Positions 7,738 through 15,147 of a stretch of DNA of 20,620 bases are shown here, in pieces. The notes under the pieces were generated by a model. That model did not search any database, had not been told where the DNA came from, and saw only the letters and a program-made list of their open reading frames with translations. Position 1 is the stretch's first letter. Each line of letters begins with the position of its first letter. Origin of the DNA: Phycisphaerales bacterium UBA7812 (lineage in GTDB: Bacteria; Planctomycetota; Phycisphaerae; Phycisphaerales; UBA1924); NCBI GenBank assembly GCA_002480345.1, contig DLBY01000090.1, positions 44,616 through 65,235 on the forward strand, given 5' to 3'. A program made the translations under genes and the position numbers.

Positions 7738-7859
7738 GTGCGGCAACCCCCTCGAACTCCGGGCGAATCATGCCCGACAGCCGAGCGGATGCCACCAAAA
7801 CCACTGTTTTTTGGGACGAAAACCGGGTTAGCGTGGGCGACCCGACCCCAACGCACCCC

Positions 7860-9338
7860 TTATCCGAGCAGGGCCGCGAGCGCGCGACCGACATAGATCG
7901 GGCTCGTGGGCGCTACAGAAAACTCCGCGGCGTTCCCCGGCATGCCCGGCACATCCGCCGGCGTGAGGTCCCGGCGCGCGTCGAGGTCCTTGAGCTGCAC
8001 GCGGTCCGACGCGGAGGGGGTGTCGTGGACCACCACAGCGAAGCGGGCGTGCTGCCGCTCGGCGTCGGCGAGCAGTTTTTTCAGGTTCCGCGTCGATTTG
8101 TCGCTCGAACGGGCGTGCATCGGGCGCACGCCTCCCGCCTGGGGATCATCCGCCCGGGCCTCGTAGCGGTCCGCGTGCCAGGGCCTGCGATCGTCGCCCT
8201 TGTCGAGCCAGGACTGGGACTCGACCCCGCGCCGGAGATCGGCGACGAGCCGGCGCACGAATCCGTCCGCTTCCTCGCCCCCCGGGATGACGAACGCCTC
8301 GGGTCGGACCGACGCGGGGCGCGCGCTCACCGCGTCCATCAACTCGGGCCCCTCGGGCATCAGGCCCGATTCCTCGAGCAGCAGGCTCAGCACGACATCC
8401 CCCATCGCGAACCCGACCGCGGAGGTGGGCGGGCCGCCGACAAGCTCGATGAGCCCGTCGTAGCGTCCGCCTCCCGCGACGGCCCGCTCGCCGCTCGCCG
8501 AGAGTTCGAACACGAGCCCCGTGTAATACGCGAGGCCCCGGACGATGGACGAATCCCACGCGAGCCAGGGCGAGTCGCCCGCGATCGGCACGACGGCCTG
8601 ATCACGCTGGGCGACGAGCGCATCGAACGCGTCTGCGGAGAACCCCAGCGCGTCCGCCTCGTCCGCGAAGACCTCCGGCGCGATCTTATGCCGCTTGTCG
8701 AGCAACGCGAACGCGCCGGGCATCGACGCGGCGGAGACCCCCACCGCGGCGAGTTGCTGCTCGATGAACCGGCGATCGCAGAACTGCACACGCATCTGCT
8801 CGGGGGTGAACCCGAACTGGACGCACGAGCCCACCAGCGCGAGCATCGCCTCGCTGTCGGCGGTCTGGTCGCCCCCCGATTCGGAGTTGCCGATCACATC
8901 GCAGTTCCATTGCAGGAACTCGCGAAGACGCCCACGCTGGGGACGCTCGGCGCGGAAGAACGGGCCCGCCATGAACCAGCGGGTGGGTTTGGGCAGTTGC
9001 CGCGCGTGGGCGGCGTACATGCGCGCCAGCGTGGGCGTGAACTCGGGACGCATCGCGAACGGTGCCCGCCCCGTCTGCTGCACCCGCGCGACCTCGTCGG
9101 GGCTCTTCCCGCTGAAAGCCTGGAAGAGTTCGCCCAGGATGCCCTCCCCGCTCTTCACGGCGTATAGCGCCGACTCCTCGAAGGTCGGGCCCTCGATCTC
9201 CTCGAAGCCGTGCCGGACGGAGGTGTCGCGCCAGGTCTGGATGATGTACCGCCTGCGGAGCATGTCCTCGGGGTAGACATCGCGGGTGCCCTTGGGGGCC
9301 TTGAACGACGCGGGCTTACGGGGGGACGCGCTGGGCAT
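7860..9338 (-). CDS. hisS: Histidine--tRNA ligase with C-terminal-domain insertion
   Basis: A 492-residue class II synthetase charging tRNA-His; bacterial HisRS is usually about 420-450. Visible motifs: KGTRDVYPED (16-25), RPEFTPTLAR (97-106), the motif-2 region FFRAERPQRGRLREFLQ (127-143), the histidine A motif IVRGLAYYTGLVFE (265-278), AVAGGGRYDGLIE (287-299), and motif 3 TSAVGFAMGD (305-314). The common GLDYY is GLAYY here, as in some other HisRS lineages. The C-terminal anticodon-binding domain is interrupted by a polar stretch (about 375-415, rich in Asp, Arg, His) before SDKSTRNLKKLLADAE, and it ends with an extra tail of about 30 residues after LKDLDARRDLTP. The ATG at 9338 has no Shine-Dalgarno but a TACGCT 6 nt upstream. 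Confidence 0.95.
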   Translation of the reverse strand: MPSASPRKPASFKAPKGTRDVYPEDMLRRRYIIQTWRDTSVRHGFEEIEGPTFEESALYAVKSGEGILGELFQAFSGKSPDEVARVQQTGRAPFAMRPEFTPTLARMYAAHARQLPKPTRWFMAGPFFRAERPQRGRLREFLQWNCDVIGNSESGGDQTADSEAMLALVGSCVQFGFTPEQMRVQFCDRRFIEQQLAAVGVSAASMPGAFALLDKRHKIAPEVFADEADALGFSADAFDALVAQRDQAVVPIAGDSPWLAWDSSIVRGLAYYTGLVFELSASGERAVAGGGRYDGLIELVGGPPTSAVGFAMGDVVLSLLLEESGLMPEGPELMDAVSARPASVRPEAFVIPGGEEADGFVRRLVADLRRGVESQSWLDKGDDRRPWHADRYEARADDPQAGGVRPMHARSSDKSTRNLKKLLADAERQHARFAVVVHDTPSASDRVQLKDLDARRDLTPADVPGMPGNAAEFSVAPTSPIYVGRALAALLG

Positions 9339-9344
9339 GTGGGG

Positions 9345-9350
9345 AGCGTA
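9345..9350 (-). promoter_or_regulatory. Putative -10 element (TACGCT) of hisS, leaderless
   Basis: Minus-strand TACGCT ends 6 nt before the hisS ATG (9338). No Shine-Dalgarno lies between. It sits 55 nt from the divergent -10-like element of the 9419 gene, so both genes appear to be driven from one 80-bp gap. Confidence 0.6.
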
Positions 9351-9405
9351 GGAATCGACGCGCCGACGCGGCGGAATTCCCTCGACCGCGAGACCAGCCC
9401 GGGGG

Positions 9406-9411
9406 TACGCT
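9406..9411 (+). promoter_or_regulatory. Putative -10 element (TACGCT) of the 9419 gene, leaderless
   Basis: TACGCT ends 7 nt before the ATG at 9419. A TCGACC hexamer 18 nt upstream (about 9382-9387) is a poor but possible -35. No Shine-Dalgarno is visible. Confidence 0.6.
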
Positions 9412-9418
9412 GGGCGGC

Positions 9419-10225
9419 ATGGGACGACCGGTCGACACCCTCCGCCTCGCGGGCCTCAGCGTGCAGGCGTTCGCGGCGGTGCTCTGCTTCGGGCTCCTCG
9501 CTGGCGCGGGCGCGTTCGTGTGGACGATCGAAAAAGCGCCGATCGCGGAGCGTCGGAGCGACCGGGGGCGGGGCTCGCGCGATGCGGACCCCGCGTTCGG
9601 GTCCAAGGCGAGACAGATGTACGCGCTCGGCGGGGACTACGAGCTCGCGGTCGCCGCGAAAGCGAGGCGAGACAATCTCCCGGGCGATCCGGAGGGCTGG
9701 ATGTTCGGCGCGTTCGCGCACGAGCGGCTGGGGGCCCAGCCGGGCCTGATCGCGCTGAAGCACCGCGCCGAGGCGGGCCGCCTGTGGGAGGGCCTGCTCG
9801 AATGGTCGCGGGACCCCATGCGTCGCTGGCGCGGGTCGGAATATTACGAGGGCTGGGCGCTGCTCGGGCTGGGTCATCCCGTGCAGGCTCGCGAGCGGTT
9901 CGGGGAGCACCTGCGCACGGCGCGCCCGTCCCCCGTGGGGATCCTGCACTACAACAACGCGTGCTACCTCGCGGTCGCGGGCGACGCGGAGCGGGCGCAG
10001 AACGAGTGGCGCCGCGCGGCGCTGACGGAGATGCTCGATCTGGACTGGTCGCACCAGGACCCCGATCTCGAGCTGATCTCGGGCTCGTTCGAGTTCGAGG
10101 TCTGGTACCAGTGGCAACGCCTGCGGCGCGAGGTCCGTCGCGGCTGGCGCTACCGCGATCGGGAAGACAACCCCACTCCGAGCGAGAGCGGGGAGCACCC
10201 GCCCGTCTTCTTCCGGGCGCAATAG
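9419..10225 (+). CDS. Membrane-anchored TPR-like protein of unknown function
   Basis: A 268-residue protein that I cannot name. It has one N-terminal membrane helix (about residues 10-36), an Arg/Asp-rich linker, then an Ala/Leu/Glu-rich helical domain. Phrases such as YALGGDYELAVAAKARRD, YEGWALLGLGHPVQARERF and YNNACYLAVAGDAERAQNEW have the A-G-Y-x-A spacing of tetratricopeptide repeats, so a protein-binding scaffold anchored in the inner membrane is plausible. The C-terminus is charged. It starts divergently from hisS and is followed by hldE after 69 nt, which has its own promoter-like element, so an operon is not implied. TPR assignment is by eye. Confidence 0.75.
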   Translation: MGRPVDTLRLAGLSVQAFAAVLCFGLLAGAGAFVWTIEKAPIAERRSDRGRGSRDADPAFGSKARQMYALGGDYELAVAAKARRDNLPGDPEGWMFGAFAHERLGAQPGLIALKHRAEAGRLWEGLLEWSRDPMRRWRGSEYYEGWALLGLGHPVQARERFGEHLRTARPSPVGILHYNNACYLAVAGDAERAQNEWRRAALTEMLDLDWSHQDPDLELISGSFEFEVWYQWQRLRREVRRGWRYRDREDNPTPSESGEHPPVFFRAQ

Positions 10226-10282
10226 ACGGGGCGCGACGCGAACATTCACGCGTCGGCGCATGGTCGGACGCGCCCGGCGCGG

Positions 10283-10288
10283 TAGACT
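10283..10288 (+). promoter_or_regulatory. Putative -10 element (TAGACT) of hldE, leaderless
   Basis: TAGACT ends 6 nt before the ATG at 10295, and no Shine-Dalgarno lies between them. The identical hexamer occurs at the same distance before mutL. Confidence 0.62.
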
Positions 10289-10294
10289 CGCGCC

Positions 10295-11776
10295 ATGGAA
10301 GACCTGCTCAACCGCCTCGCCTCGTGGGGGCCCTTCACCGCGCTGGTGGTGGGCGACTTCATGCTCGATCAGCTGCTGTACGGCGACGCGGAACGCCTCA
10401 GCGCCGATGCGCCGGTGCCGGTGCTCGATGTGCGCCGGCACGAGAACCGCGCCGGGGGCGCGGCGAATGTCTGCCTCGACCTCGTCGCGATGGGCGGCAC
10501 GGTCCACGCGATCGGGGTGACGGGCGACGACCAGGAGGGCAACACGCTGCGGGGCGAACTCGAGCGGCGCAAGGTCGACGCGAGCGGGCTGGTGATCGAC
10601 CCGACGCGACCGACCACCGTGAAGCGCAGCCTCGTGGGCCTGGCGCAGGCGCGCCACCCCCAGAAGATGTTCCGCGTGGACTTCGAGAGCCGGGATGCGC
10701 TGGGCAGCGAGGCGGTCGCGGCGGTGATCGACCGCGTGCGCGAGCGGATCGGGTCGGTCGATGTCGTGTGCATCGAGGACTACAAGAAGGGCGTCTGCAC
10801 CGAGGCGGTCTGCCAGGCGGTGATCGCGATCGCGAACGAGGCGGGCGTGCCGGTGCTCGTGGACCCCGCGCTGATCGACGATTACACGAAGTACCGCGGC
10901 GCCACCGCGATCACGCCCAACCGGACGGAAGCGGAACTCGCGACGGGCCTGCGGACCCACCAGGCCGCGGACCCCGAGCACAACGCGGAGCTCGCGCACG
11001 CGCTGCTCAGCTCGCTCGATCTCGACGCGGTGGTGCTGACGCTCGACCGGCACGGCGCGCTGCTGCTGGAGCGCGGGGCGGACCCGGTCGCGATCCCGAC
11101 GATCGCGCGCGATGTGTACGATGTCACCGGCGCCGGGGACATGATGCTCGCGGGCCTCGCGGCGGCGGTCGCGCACGGCATCGACTGGGCGGGCGCGACG
11201 CGGTTCGCGAACGCCGCGGCGGGGCTCGAGGTCGAGGTCTTCGGGGTCGTGCCCATCCCGTTCGAGCGGATCTACGCGGAGCTTCTCCAGCATCACACCG
11301 GGGGCGCGGGGAGCCTGCGGACCCTCGACCAGGTGCTCATCGAACTCGCGGCGGTGCGCGCGAGCGGGAACACCGTCGTCTTCACCAACGGGTGCTTCGA
11401 TGTGATCCACGCGGGGCATGTGCAGATGCTGCGGGAGGCCGCGAGCCGGGGCGACTACCTCGTCGTCGGGATCAACAGCGACGATTCCGTGCGTCGCCTG
11501 AAGGGGGAGGGGCGACCCGTGAACTCCGTCGCGGACCGCGCCGCGGTGCTCGGCGCGCTCCGGTCGGTGGACGCGGTCGTCAGTTTCGGGGAGGACACCC
11601 CCCACCGCCTTCTGGAACGGATCCGTCCGGATGTCCTGGTCAAGGGCGGGGATTATTCGGTCGATGAGGTCGTGGGCCGCGAGATCGTGGAGGACTACGG
11701 CGGGGAAGTCGTCGTGGTGAGCCATGTCGCCGGGAAGAGCACGACCGAGTTCCTCGAGCGAGTCCGCCAGCCGTGA
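10295..11776 (+). CDS. hldE: Bifunctional heptose-7-phosphate kinase / heptose-1-phosphate adenylyltransferase
   Basis: A 493-residue two-domain enzyme making ADP-D-glycero-D-manno-heptose for LPS inner core. The N-terminal PfkB-type kinase domain (about 1-325) shows ENRAGGAANV (50-59), ITPNRTEAELATG, and the anion-hole/catalytic motif DVTGAGDMM with Asp282. The C-terminal nucleotidyltransferase domain (about 340-493) shows TNGCFDVIHAGHVQML with the HxGH residues His372 and His375, and GINSDDSVRRLKGEGRPVN. Length and domain order match E. coli HldE (477). Its presence implies a heptose-containing LPS and so an outer membrane. Its TGA overlaps the GTG of the next gene (GTGA). Confidence 0.95.
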   Translation: MEDLLNRLASWGPFTALVVGDFMLDQLLYGDAERLSADAPVPVLDVRRHENRAGGAANVCLDLVAMGGTVHAIGVTGDDQEGNTLRGELERRKVDASGLVIDPTRPTTVKRSLVGLAQARHPQKMFRVDFESRDALGSEAVAAVIDRVRERIGSVDVVCIEDYKKGVCTEAVCQAVIAIANEAGVPVLVDPALIDDYTKYRGATAITPNRTEAELATGLRTHQAADPEHNAELAHALLSSLDLDAVVLTLDRHGALLLERGADPVAIPTIARDVYDVTGAGDMMLAGLAAAVAHGIDWAGATRFANAAAGLEVEVFGVVPIPFERIYAELLQHHTGGAGSLRTLDQVLIELAAVRASGNTVVFTNGCFDVIHAGHVQMLREAASRGDYLVVGINSDDSVRRLKGEGRPVNSVADRAAVLGALRSVDAVVSFGEDTPHRLLERIRPDVLVKGGDYSVDEVVGREIVEDYGGEVVVVSHVAGKSTTEFLERVRQP

Positions 11777-12207
11777 GCGATCCTGACAGCACCCCGACCG
11801 ATCCGGTCCACCTCGCGATCATCCACAAGCGGTTCCTGCGGATGATCCTCGACGGGACCAAGACCGCCGAAGCGCGACTGACCAAGACCCGGCGCGCGCC
11901 CTACACGGGCCTCGACGCGGGGGACCGGATCTACCTGAAGCCCCCAGGGGGCGAGGTGTGTGCGCACGCGATCGCCGAGCGGGTGCACCGCTTCGAGATC
12001 ACCTGCGACGCGGACCTGCGACGAATCCGAGGGCGGTTCTGGGCGATGCTGGGCGGCTCGGCCGCGGACGATTACTGGACCGCGAAAGCGGACGCCCGCT
12101 ACGCGACGGTCATCGAACTCGAAGGGGTCACCCCGATCGAGCGGGCCCCGTCGTGGTATCGGCCCGCACGGGACCGGTCGGCGTGGCGGCTGCTCCGCGC
12201 GGCCTGA
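11773..12207 (+). CDS. ASCH-domain protein
   Basis: A 144-residue protein. VHLAIIHKRFLRMILDGTKTAEARL near the N-terminus, followed by GDRIYLKPPGGEVCAHAIAERVHRFE, matches the ASCH fold (a PUA-like beta barrel), where the GxKTxExR loop and the GD turn are typical. ASCH proteins are thought to bind RNA or modified nucleosides, and some are nucleases or cytidine-derivative hydrolases. The C-terminal half (WAMLGGSAADDYWTAKADARYATVIELEGVTP) completes the barrel. Start GTG 11773 overlaps the hldE stop by 4 nt, so translation is probably coupled. No functional link to heptose synthesis is known to me. The exact activity is unknown. Confidence 0.83.
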   Translation: MSDPDSTPTDPVHLAIIHKRFLRMILDGTKTAEARLTKTRRAPYTGLDAGDRIYLKPPGGEVCAHAIAERVHRFEITCDADLRRIRGRFWAMLGGSAADDYWTAKADARYATVIELEGVTPIERAPSWYRPARDRSAWRLLRAA

Positions 12208-12248
12208 TCGGGCCCGCCCTGTTCGGGCTGCTCGACGGGAGCGGCGCG

Positions 12249-12254
12249 TAGACT
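12249..12254 (+). promoter_or_regulatory. Putative -10 element (TAGACT) of mutL, leaderless
   Basis: TAGACT ends 6 nt before the GTG at 12261, with no Shine-Dalgarno. It lies in the 53-nt gap after the ASCH gene. Confidence 0.6.
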
Positions 12255-12260
12255 GCGCCC

Positions 12261-14195
12261 GTGACCGATCCGACCCCACATCCTGCGGCGACCGCGCCCC
12301 GGCTGATCCGCAAGCTCCCCCCGCTTCTGGTCAACCAGATCGCGGCGGGCGAGGTGATCGAGCGACCCGCGTCGATCGTCAAAGAACTTGTGGAGAACTC
12401 GATCGACGCCGGGGCGACACGGATCCGTGTCGAACTCGAGGAAGGCGGCATCGAACTCGTGCGGGTGACCGACGACGGGCGCGGGATCGGGCGGACGCAG
12501 TTGCCGCTGGCGCTCGAGCCGCACGCGACGAGCAAGATCTCGGAGCCCGAGGACCTCGACCGGATCGGGACGCTGGGGTTCCGGGGCGAGGCGCTCGCGT
12601 CGATCGCATCGGTCGCGCGCCTGTCGATCCGCTCGCGGACCGCGGACGAGGAATCCGCGTGGTCGATCGAGGGCGCCGACGGGGTGATCGGGGAGGTCAA
12701 ACCCGCGGCGGGCCCGCACGGAACGGTCATCGGCGCGCGCACGCTGTTCTACAACACCCCGGCGCGGCGGAAGTTCCTGCGGACCCCCCAGACCGAGAAG
12801 ACCCGCTGCGTGGAGTGGCTGCGTGACCTCGCGCTGGCGCACCCGTCGATCGCGTTCGAGGTGGTCTGCGACGGGAAGGTGACGATCGACCTGCCGCCTG
12901 ACCAGTCGCCCCGTGCGCGCATCCTCGCGGTGCTGGGACGCGAGCACGAGGGGCAGATGCTCGAGGTGAGCGTCGATCGGTTCGACGACAGCCGCGGGGT
13001 GCTGATCTGGGGTCTGGTGGGTCTGCCCTCGATCGCGCGGCCGACGGCGAAGGCGCAGCATGTGTTCCTCAACGGTCGGCTGATCCGCGACCGGACGGTG
13101 CAGCACGCGATCAAGGAGGCGTACCGGGGGCTGATCGAGCCCGGTCGGCACCCGACCGCGGTGCTGGTGATCGAGATGAGCCCGGACGCGGTGGATGTGA
13201 ATGTGCACCCCGCGAAGCTGGAGGTGCGATTCCGCGATCAGTCGATGGTGCACAGCGCGATCCTGCGCGGGGTGCGGGACGCGCTCCGCGCGGCGGACCT
13301 GACGCCGCAGGCGCCCGCGAGCCGGCTCGAGTTCGGGCCCGGCGATGTCGAGCTGCGCGCGCGCGACTTCGCGGAGCAGGTCCGCGCGATGCGCGACGAG
13401 GCGGCGGCGCGGGTGAGCGAGGGGCGCGCGCACGGGGCGGTGCCCTCGGTCGAGGCGATCCGCGAGGCGATGCAACACTCGGCGCCGGGCGAGCTGGAGG
13501 GCTCGTTCTCGATCCCGGCGGGCGGCGCGGGCGGCTTCTTTGCGGGGGGCGGGGCGCCCTCGACCCCGGCGCACCCGGGCTCGGGGGTCGGGGCGTGGTC
13601 GAGCCCCAGGCCCGCGGAGCGCGTGCTGCAGGTGCACCGGAGCTATCTGGTGACGGAGGACGAGCGCGGGATCGTGATCATCGACCAGCACGCGTTGCAC
13701 GAGCGGGTGATGTTCGAGACGCTGCTCGAGCGGCTGGAGCGGGGCGGGGGGAAACTCGAGAGCCAGGGGATGCTCACCCCGACGGTGGTCGATGCGGAAC
13801 CGAGGCAGGTGGATGCGCTCGACGAATTGAAGCCCCTGTTCGATCGGCTCGGGATCGAGGCGGAGGCGATGGGCCCGCGGTCGGTCGGCGTGCGCGCGTT
13901 CCCGACCCTCCTGCTCGAACGGGGGGTCGACCCCGGCGCGTTCATGGCGGACCTCCTCCAGCGGCACGAGCGCGAGGGCTTCGCCCCGGGCGACGAGGCG
14001 GCGCTGCACGAGGTGCTCGACATGATGGCGTGCAAGGCCGCGGTGAAGGCGGGCGACCGCCTGAGCGACAGCGAACTCGACGAGCTGATGAGCCTGCGCG
14101 AGCGCGTGGAGCGTTCGGCGAGCTGCCCTCATGGGCGGCCGACAACGGTACGGCTATCAATCGAGCAGCTCGAGAAGCTGTTCCATCGGCGGTAA
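12261..14195 (+). CDS. mutL: DNA mismatch repair protein MutL, endonuclease type
   Basis: A 644-residue mismatch-repair ATPase. The N-terminal GHKL domain shows QIAAGEVIERP (26-36), KELVENSIDAGA with the catalytic Glu and Mg2+ Asn, DDGRGI (71-76), TSKI (90-93) and GFRGEAL (106-112). A Pro/Gly/Ala-rich linker (about 415-455) leads to the C-terminal domain. There DQHALHERVMFE (475-486) fits the metal-binding endonuclease motif DQHA(X)2E(X)4E, supported by the later ACKAAVKAGD and CPHGRP motifs. The protein should therefore nick DNA itself, as in bacteria without MutH-directed repair. Initiation is at GTG; the start is supported by the -10-like TAGACT 6 nt upstream. Confidence 0.96.
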   Translation: MTDPTPHPAATAPRLIRKLPPLLVNQIAAGEVIERPASIVKELVENSIDAGATRIRVELEEGGIELVRVTDDGRGIGRTQLPLALEPHATSKISEPEDLDRIGTLGFRGEALASIASVARLSIRSRTADEESAWSIEGADGVIGEVKPAAGPHGTVIGARTLFYNTPARRKFLRTPQTEKTRCVEWLRDLALAHPSIAFEVVCDGKVTIDLPPDQSPRARILAVLGREHEGQMLEVSVDRFDDSRGVLIWGLVGLPSIARPTAKAQHVFLNGRLIRDRTVQHAIKEAYRGLIEPGRHPTAVLVIEMSPDAVDVNVHPAKLEVRFRDQSMVHSAILRGVRDALRAADLTPQAPASRLEFGPGDVELRARDFAEQVRAMRDEAAARVSEGRAHGAVPSVEAIREAMQHSAPGELEGSFSIPAGGAGGFFAGGGAPSTPAHPGSGVGAWSSPRPAERVLQVHRSYLVTEDERGIVIIDQHALHERVMFETLLERLERGGGKLESQGMLTPTVVDAEPRQVDALDELKPLFDRLGIEAEAMGPRSVGVRAFPTLLLERGVDPGAFMADLLQRHEREGFAPGDEAALHEVLDMMACKAAVKAGDRLSDSELDELMSLRERVERSASCPHGRPTTVRLSIEQLEKLFHRR

Positions 14196-14223
14196 GGCGG
14201 GCGTGACGCGTCCCCCGCGGCGC

Positions 14224-14229
14224 TAGGAT
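14224..14229 (+). promoter_or_regulatory. Putative -10 element (TAGGAT) of the GT2 gene, leaderless
   Basis: TAGGAT ends 6 nt before the GTG at 14236; no Shine-Dalgarno is present. The gap after mutL is only 40 nt. Confidence 0.58.
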
Positions 14230-14235
14230 GCCCCG

Positions 14236-15147
14236 GTGTTCACCACAGATGGATCCATTCTTGAGGGAACGGGACGCGGTGCGGGGGGCGCCGGCGCTCC
14301 GGCCTTGGTGCTGTCGGTCGTGATCCCGATGTACAACGAATCGGCACGGATCGGCGACACGCTGCGCGATGTCGTGAAGACACTCGACGCGTGGGGCGTC
14401 GCGTCGGAGGTGATCACGGTCGATGATGGGTCGACCGACGGGTGCGGCGAGTTGGTCCGCTCGATCGCGGATGAACTCGCGGACGGGGGATCGGGAGCCG
14501 CTCGCGGTGTGCGCGTCCTGACGCAGGCGCGGAACCGTGGGAAGGGCGCAGCGGTCCGGCGCGGGCTGCGCGAGTCCCGCGGCGCCTGGGTGCTGATGAT
14601 GGACGCGGACAACTCGGCGCGTCTGGGGGAATTGAGCAAGCTGGCGGCTGCGGCGAGCCGCTCCCGCGTCGGGCTGGCAGTGGGGTCGCGGAACCACCCC
14701 GACAGCGTCGTGAAGGCGGACCCGAAGCGGAAGCTGAGCGGGGCTGTGTTCCGGCTGGTGCTCGGCGCGCTGGGGCTGAGCTTCGTTCGCGATACGCAGT
14801 GCGGGTTCAAGCTCTACCGGCGCGACACGGCGGACCTGTGCGCCCGGCGCGCGGTGGAGGACGGGTTCGCGTTCGATCTCGAGCACATCGGGCTCGCGGA
14901 GCGTAGCGGGCTGGGCGTCGTCGAGGTCGGGATCGCGTGGGTGCATCGCGACGGGGGGTCCATCTCCGTGGTGCGTGACGGGCTGAAGATGATCGGGCAG
15001 GCGCGACGCATCCGCACGCGTCTGCACGGGATCGAGGCACGGTCCGCGATCGGCACGGACGCGCCCGCGTCGGTGCTCGAACTCAAGCCCCTGACCGGTG
15101 CGCGCGAGACGGAACACGAGCAAGCGATTGAGAGCGGCGCGGCGTGA
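14236..15147 (+). CDS. GT2 family glycosyltransferase, polyprenyl-phosphate glucosyltransferase-like
   Basis: A 303-residue GT-A-fold protein resembling dolichyl-phosphate beta-glucosyltransferase (Alg5) and DPM1-type enzymes, which transfer a sugar from UDP- or GDP-sugar to a polyprenyl phosphate on the cytoplasmic face. Visible motifs: LSVVIPMYNESARIGDTL (about 28-45), VDDGSTDG, ARNRGKGAAVRRGLRESRG, the metal-binding DAD in LMMDADN, and the Alg5-type VRDTQCGFKLYRRDTA. The final 35-40 residues are low complexity. There is no membrane helix, as for Alg5 cores. Start GTG is chosen from the -10-like element at 14224 and from the absence of a better start before the conserved domain. Its TGA overlaps the start of the next gene (GTGA). 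Confidence 0.88.
   Translation: MFTTDGSILEGTGRGAGGAGAPALVLSVVIPMYNESARIGDTLRDVVKTLDAWGVASEVITVDDGSTDGCGELVRSIADELADGGSGAARGVRVLTQARNRGKGAAVRRGLRESRGAWVLMMDADNSARLGELSKLAAAASRSRVGLAVGSRNHPDSVVKADPKRKLSGAVFRLVLGALGLSFVRDTQCGFKLYRRDTADLCARRAVEDGFAFDLEHIGLAERSGLGVVEVGIAWVHRDGGSISVVRDGLKMIGQARRIRTRLHGIEARSAIGTDAPASVLELKPLTGARETEHEQAIESGAA

Noticed and set aside
7738..7859. Terminator after hisS (imperfect GGGT...ACCC stem followed by TTTTCG on the minus strand)
   Set aside because: The stem needs bulges and the T-run is short and displaced; not strong enough to call.
9520..11667. 715-codon plus-strand frame out of phase with the 9419 gene and hldE
   Set aside because: Arg/Gly/Ala-rich out-of-frame translation; no conserved motif.
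9155..11725. 856-codon minus-strand frame antisense to the 9419 gene and hldE
   Set aside because: Composition is that of an antisense shadow (Arg/His/Val/Asp-rich). Both plus-strand genes have clear motifs.
12099..14132. 677-codon frame antisense to mutL
   Set aside because: Shadow of a well-conserved gene; Arg/His-rich, no domain.
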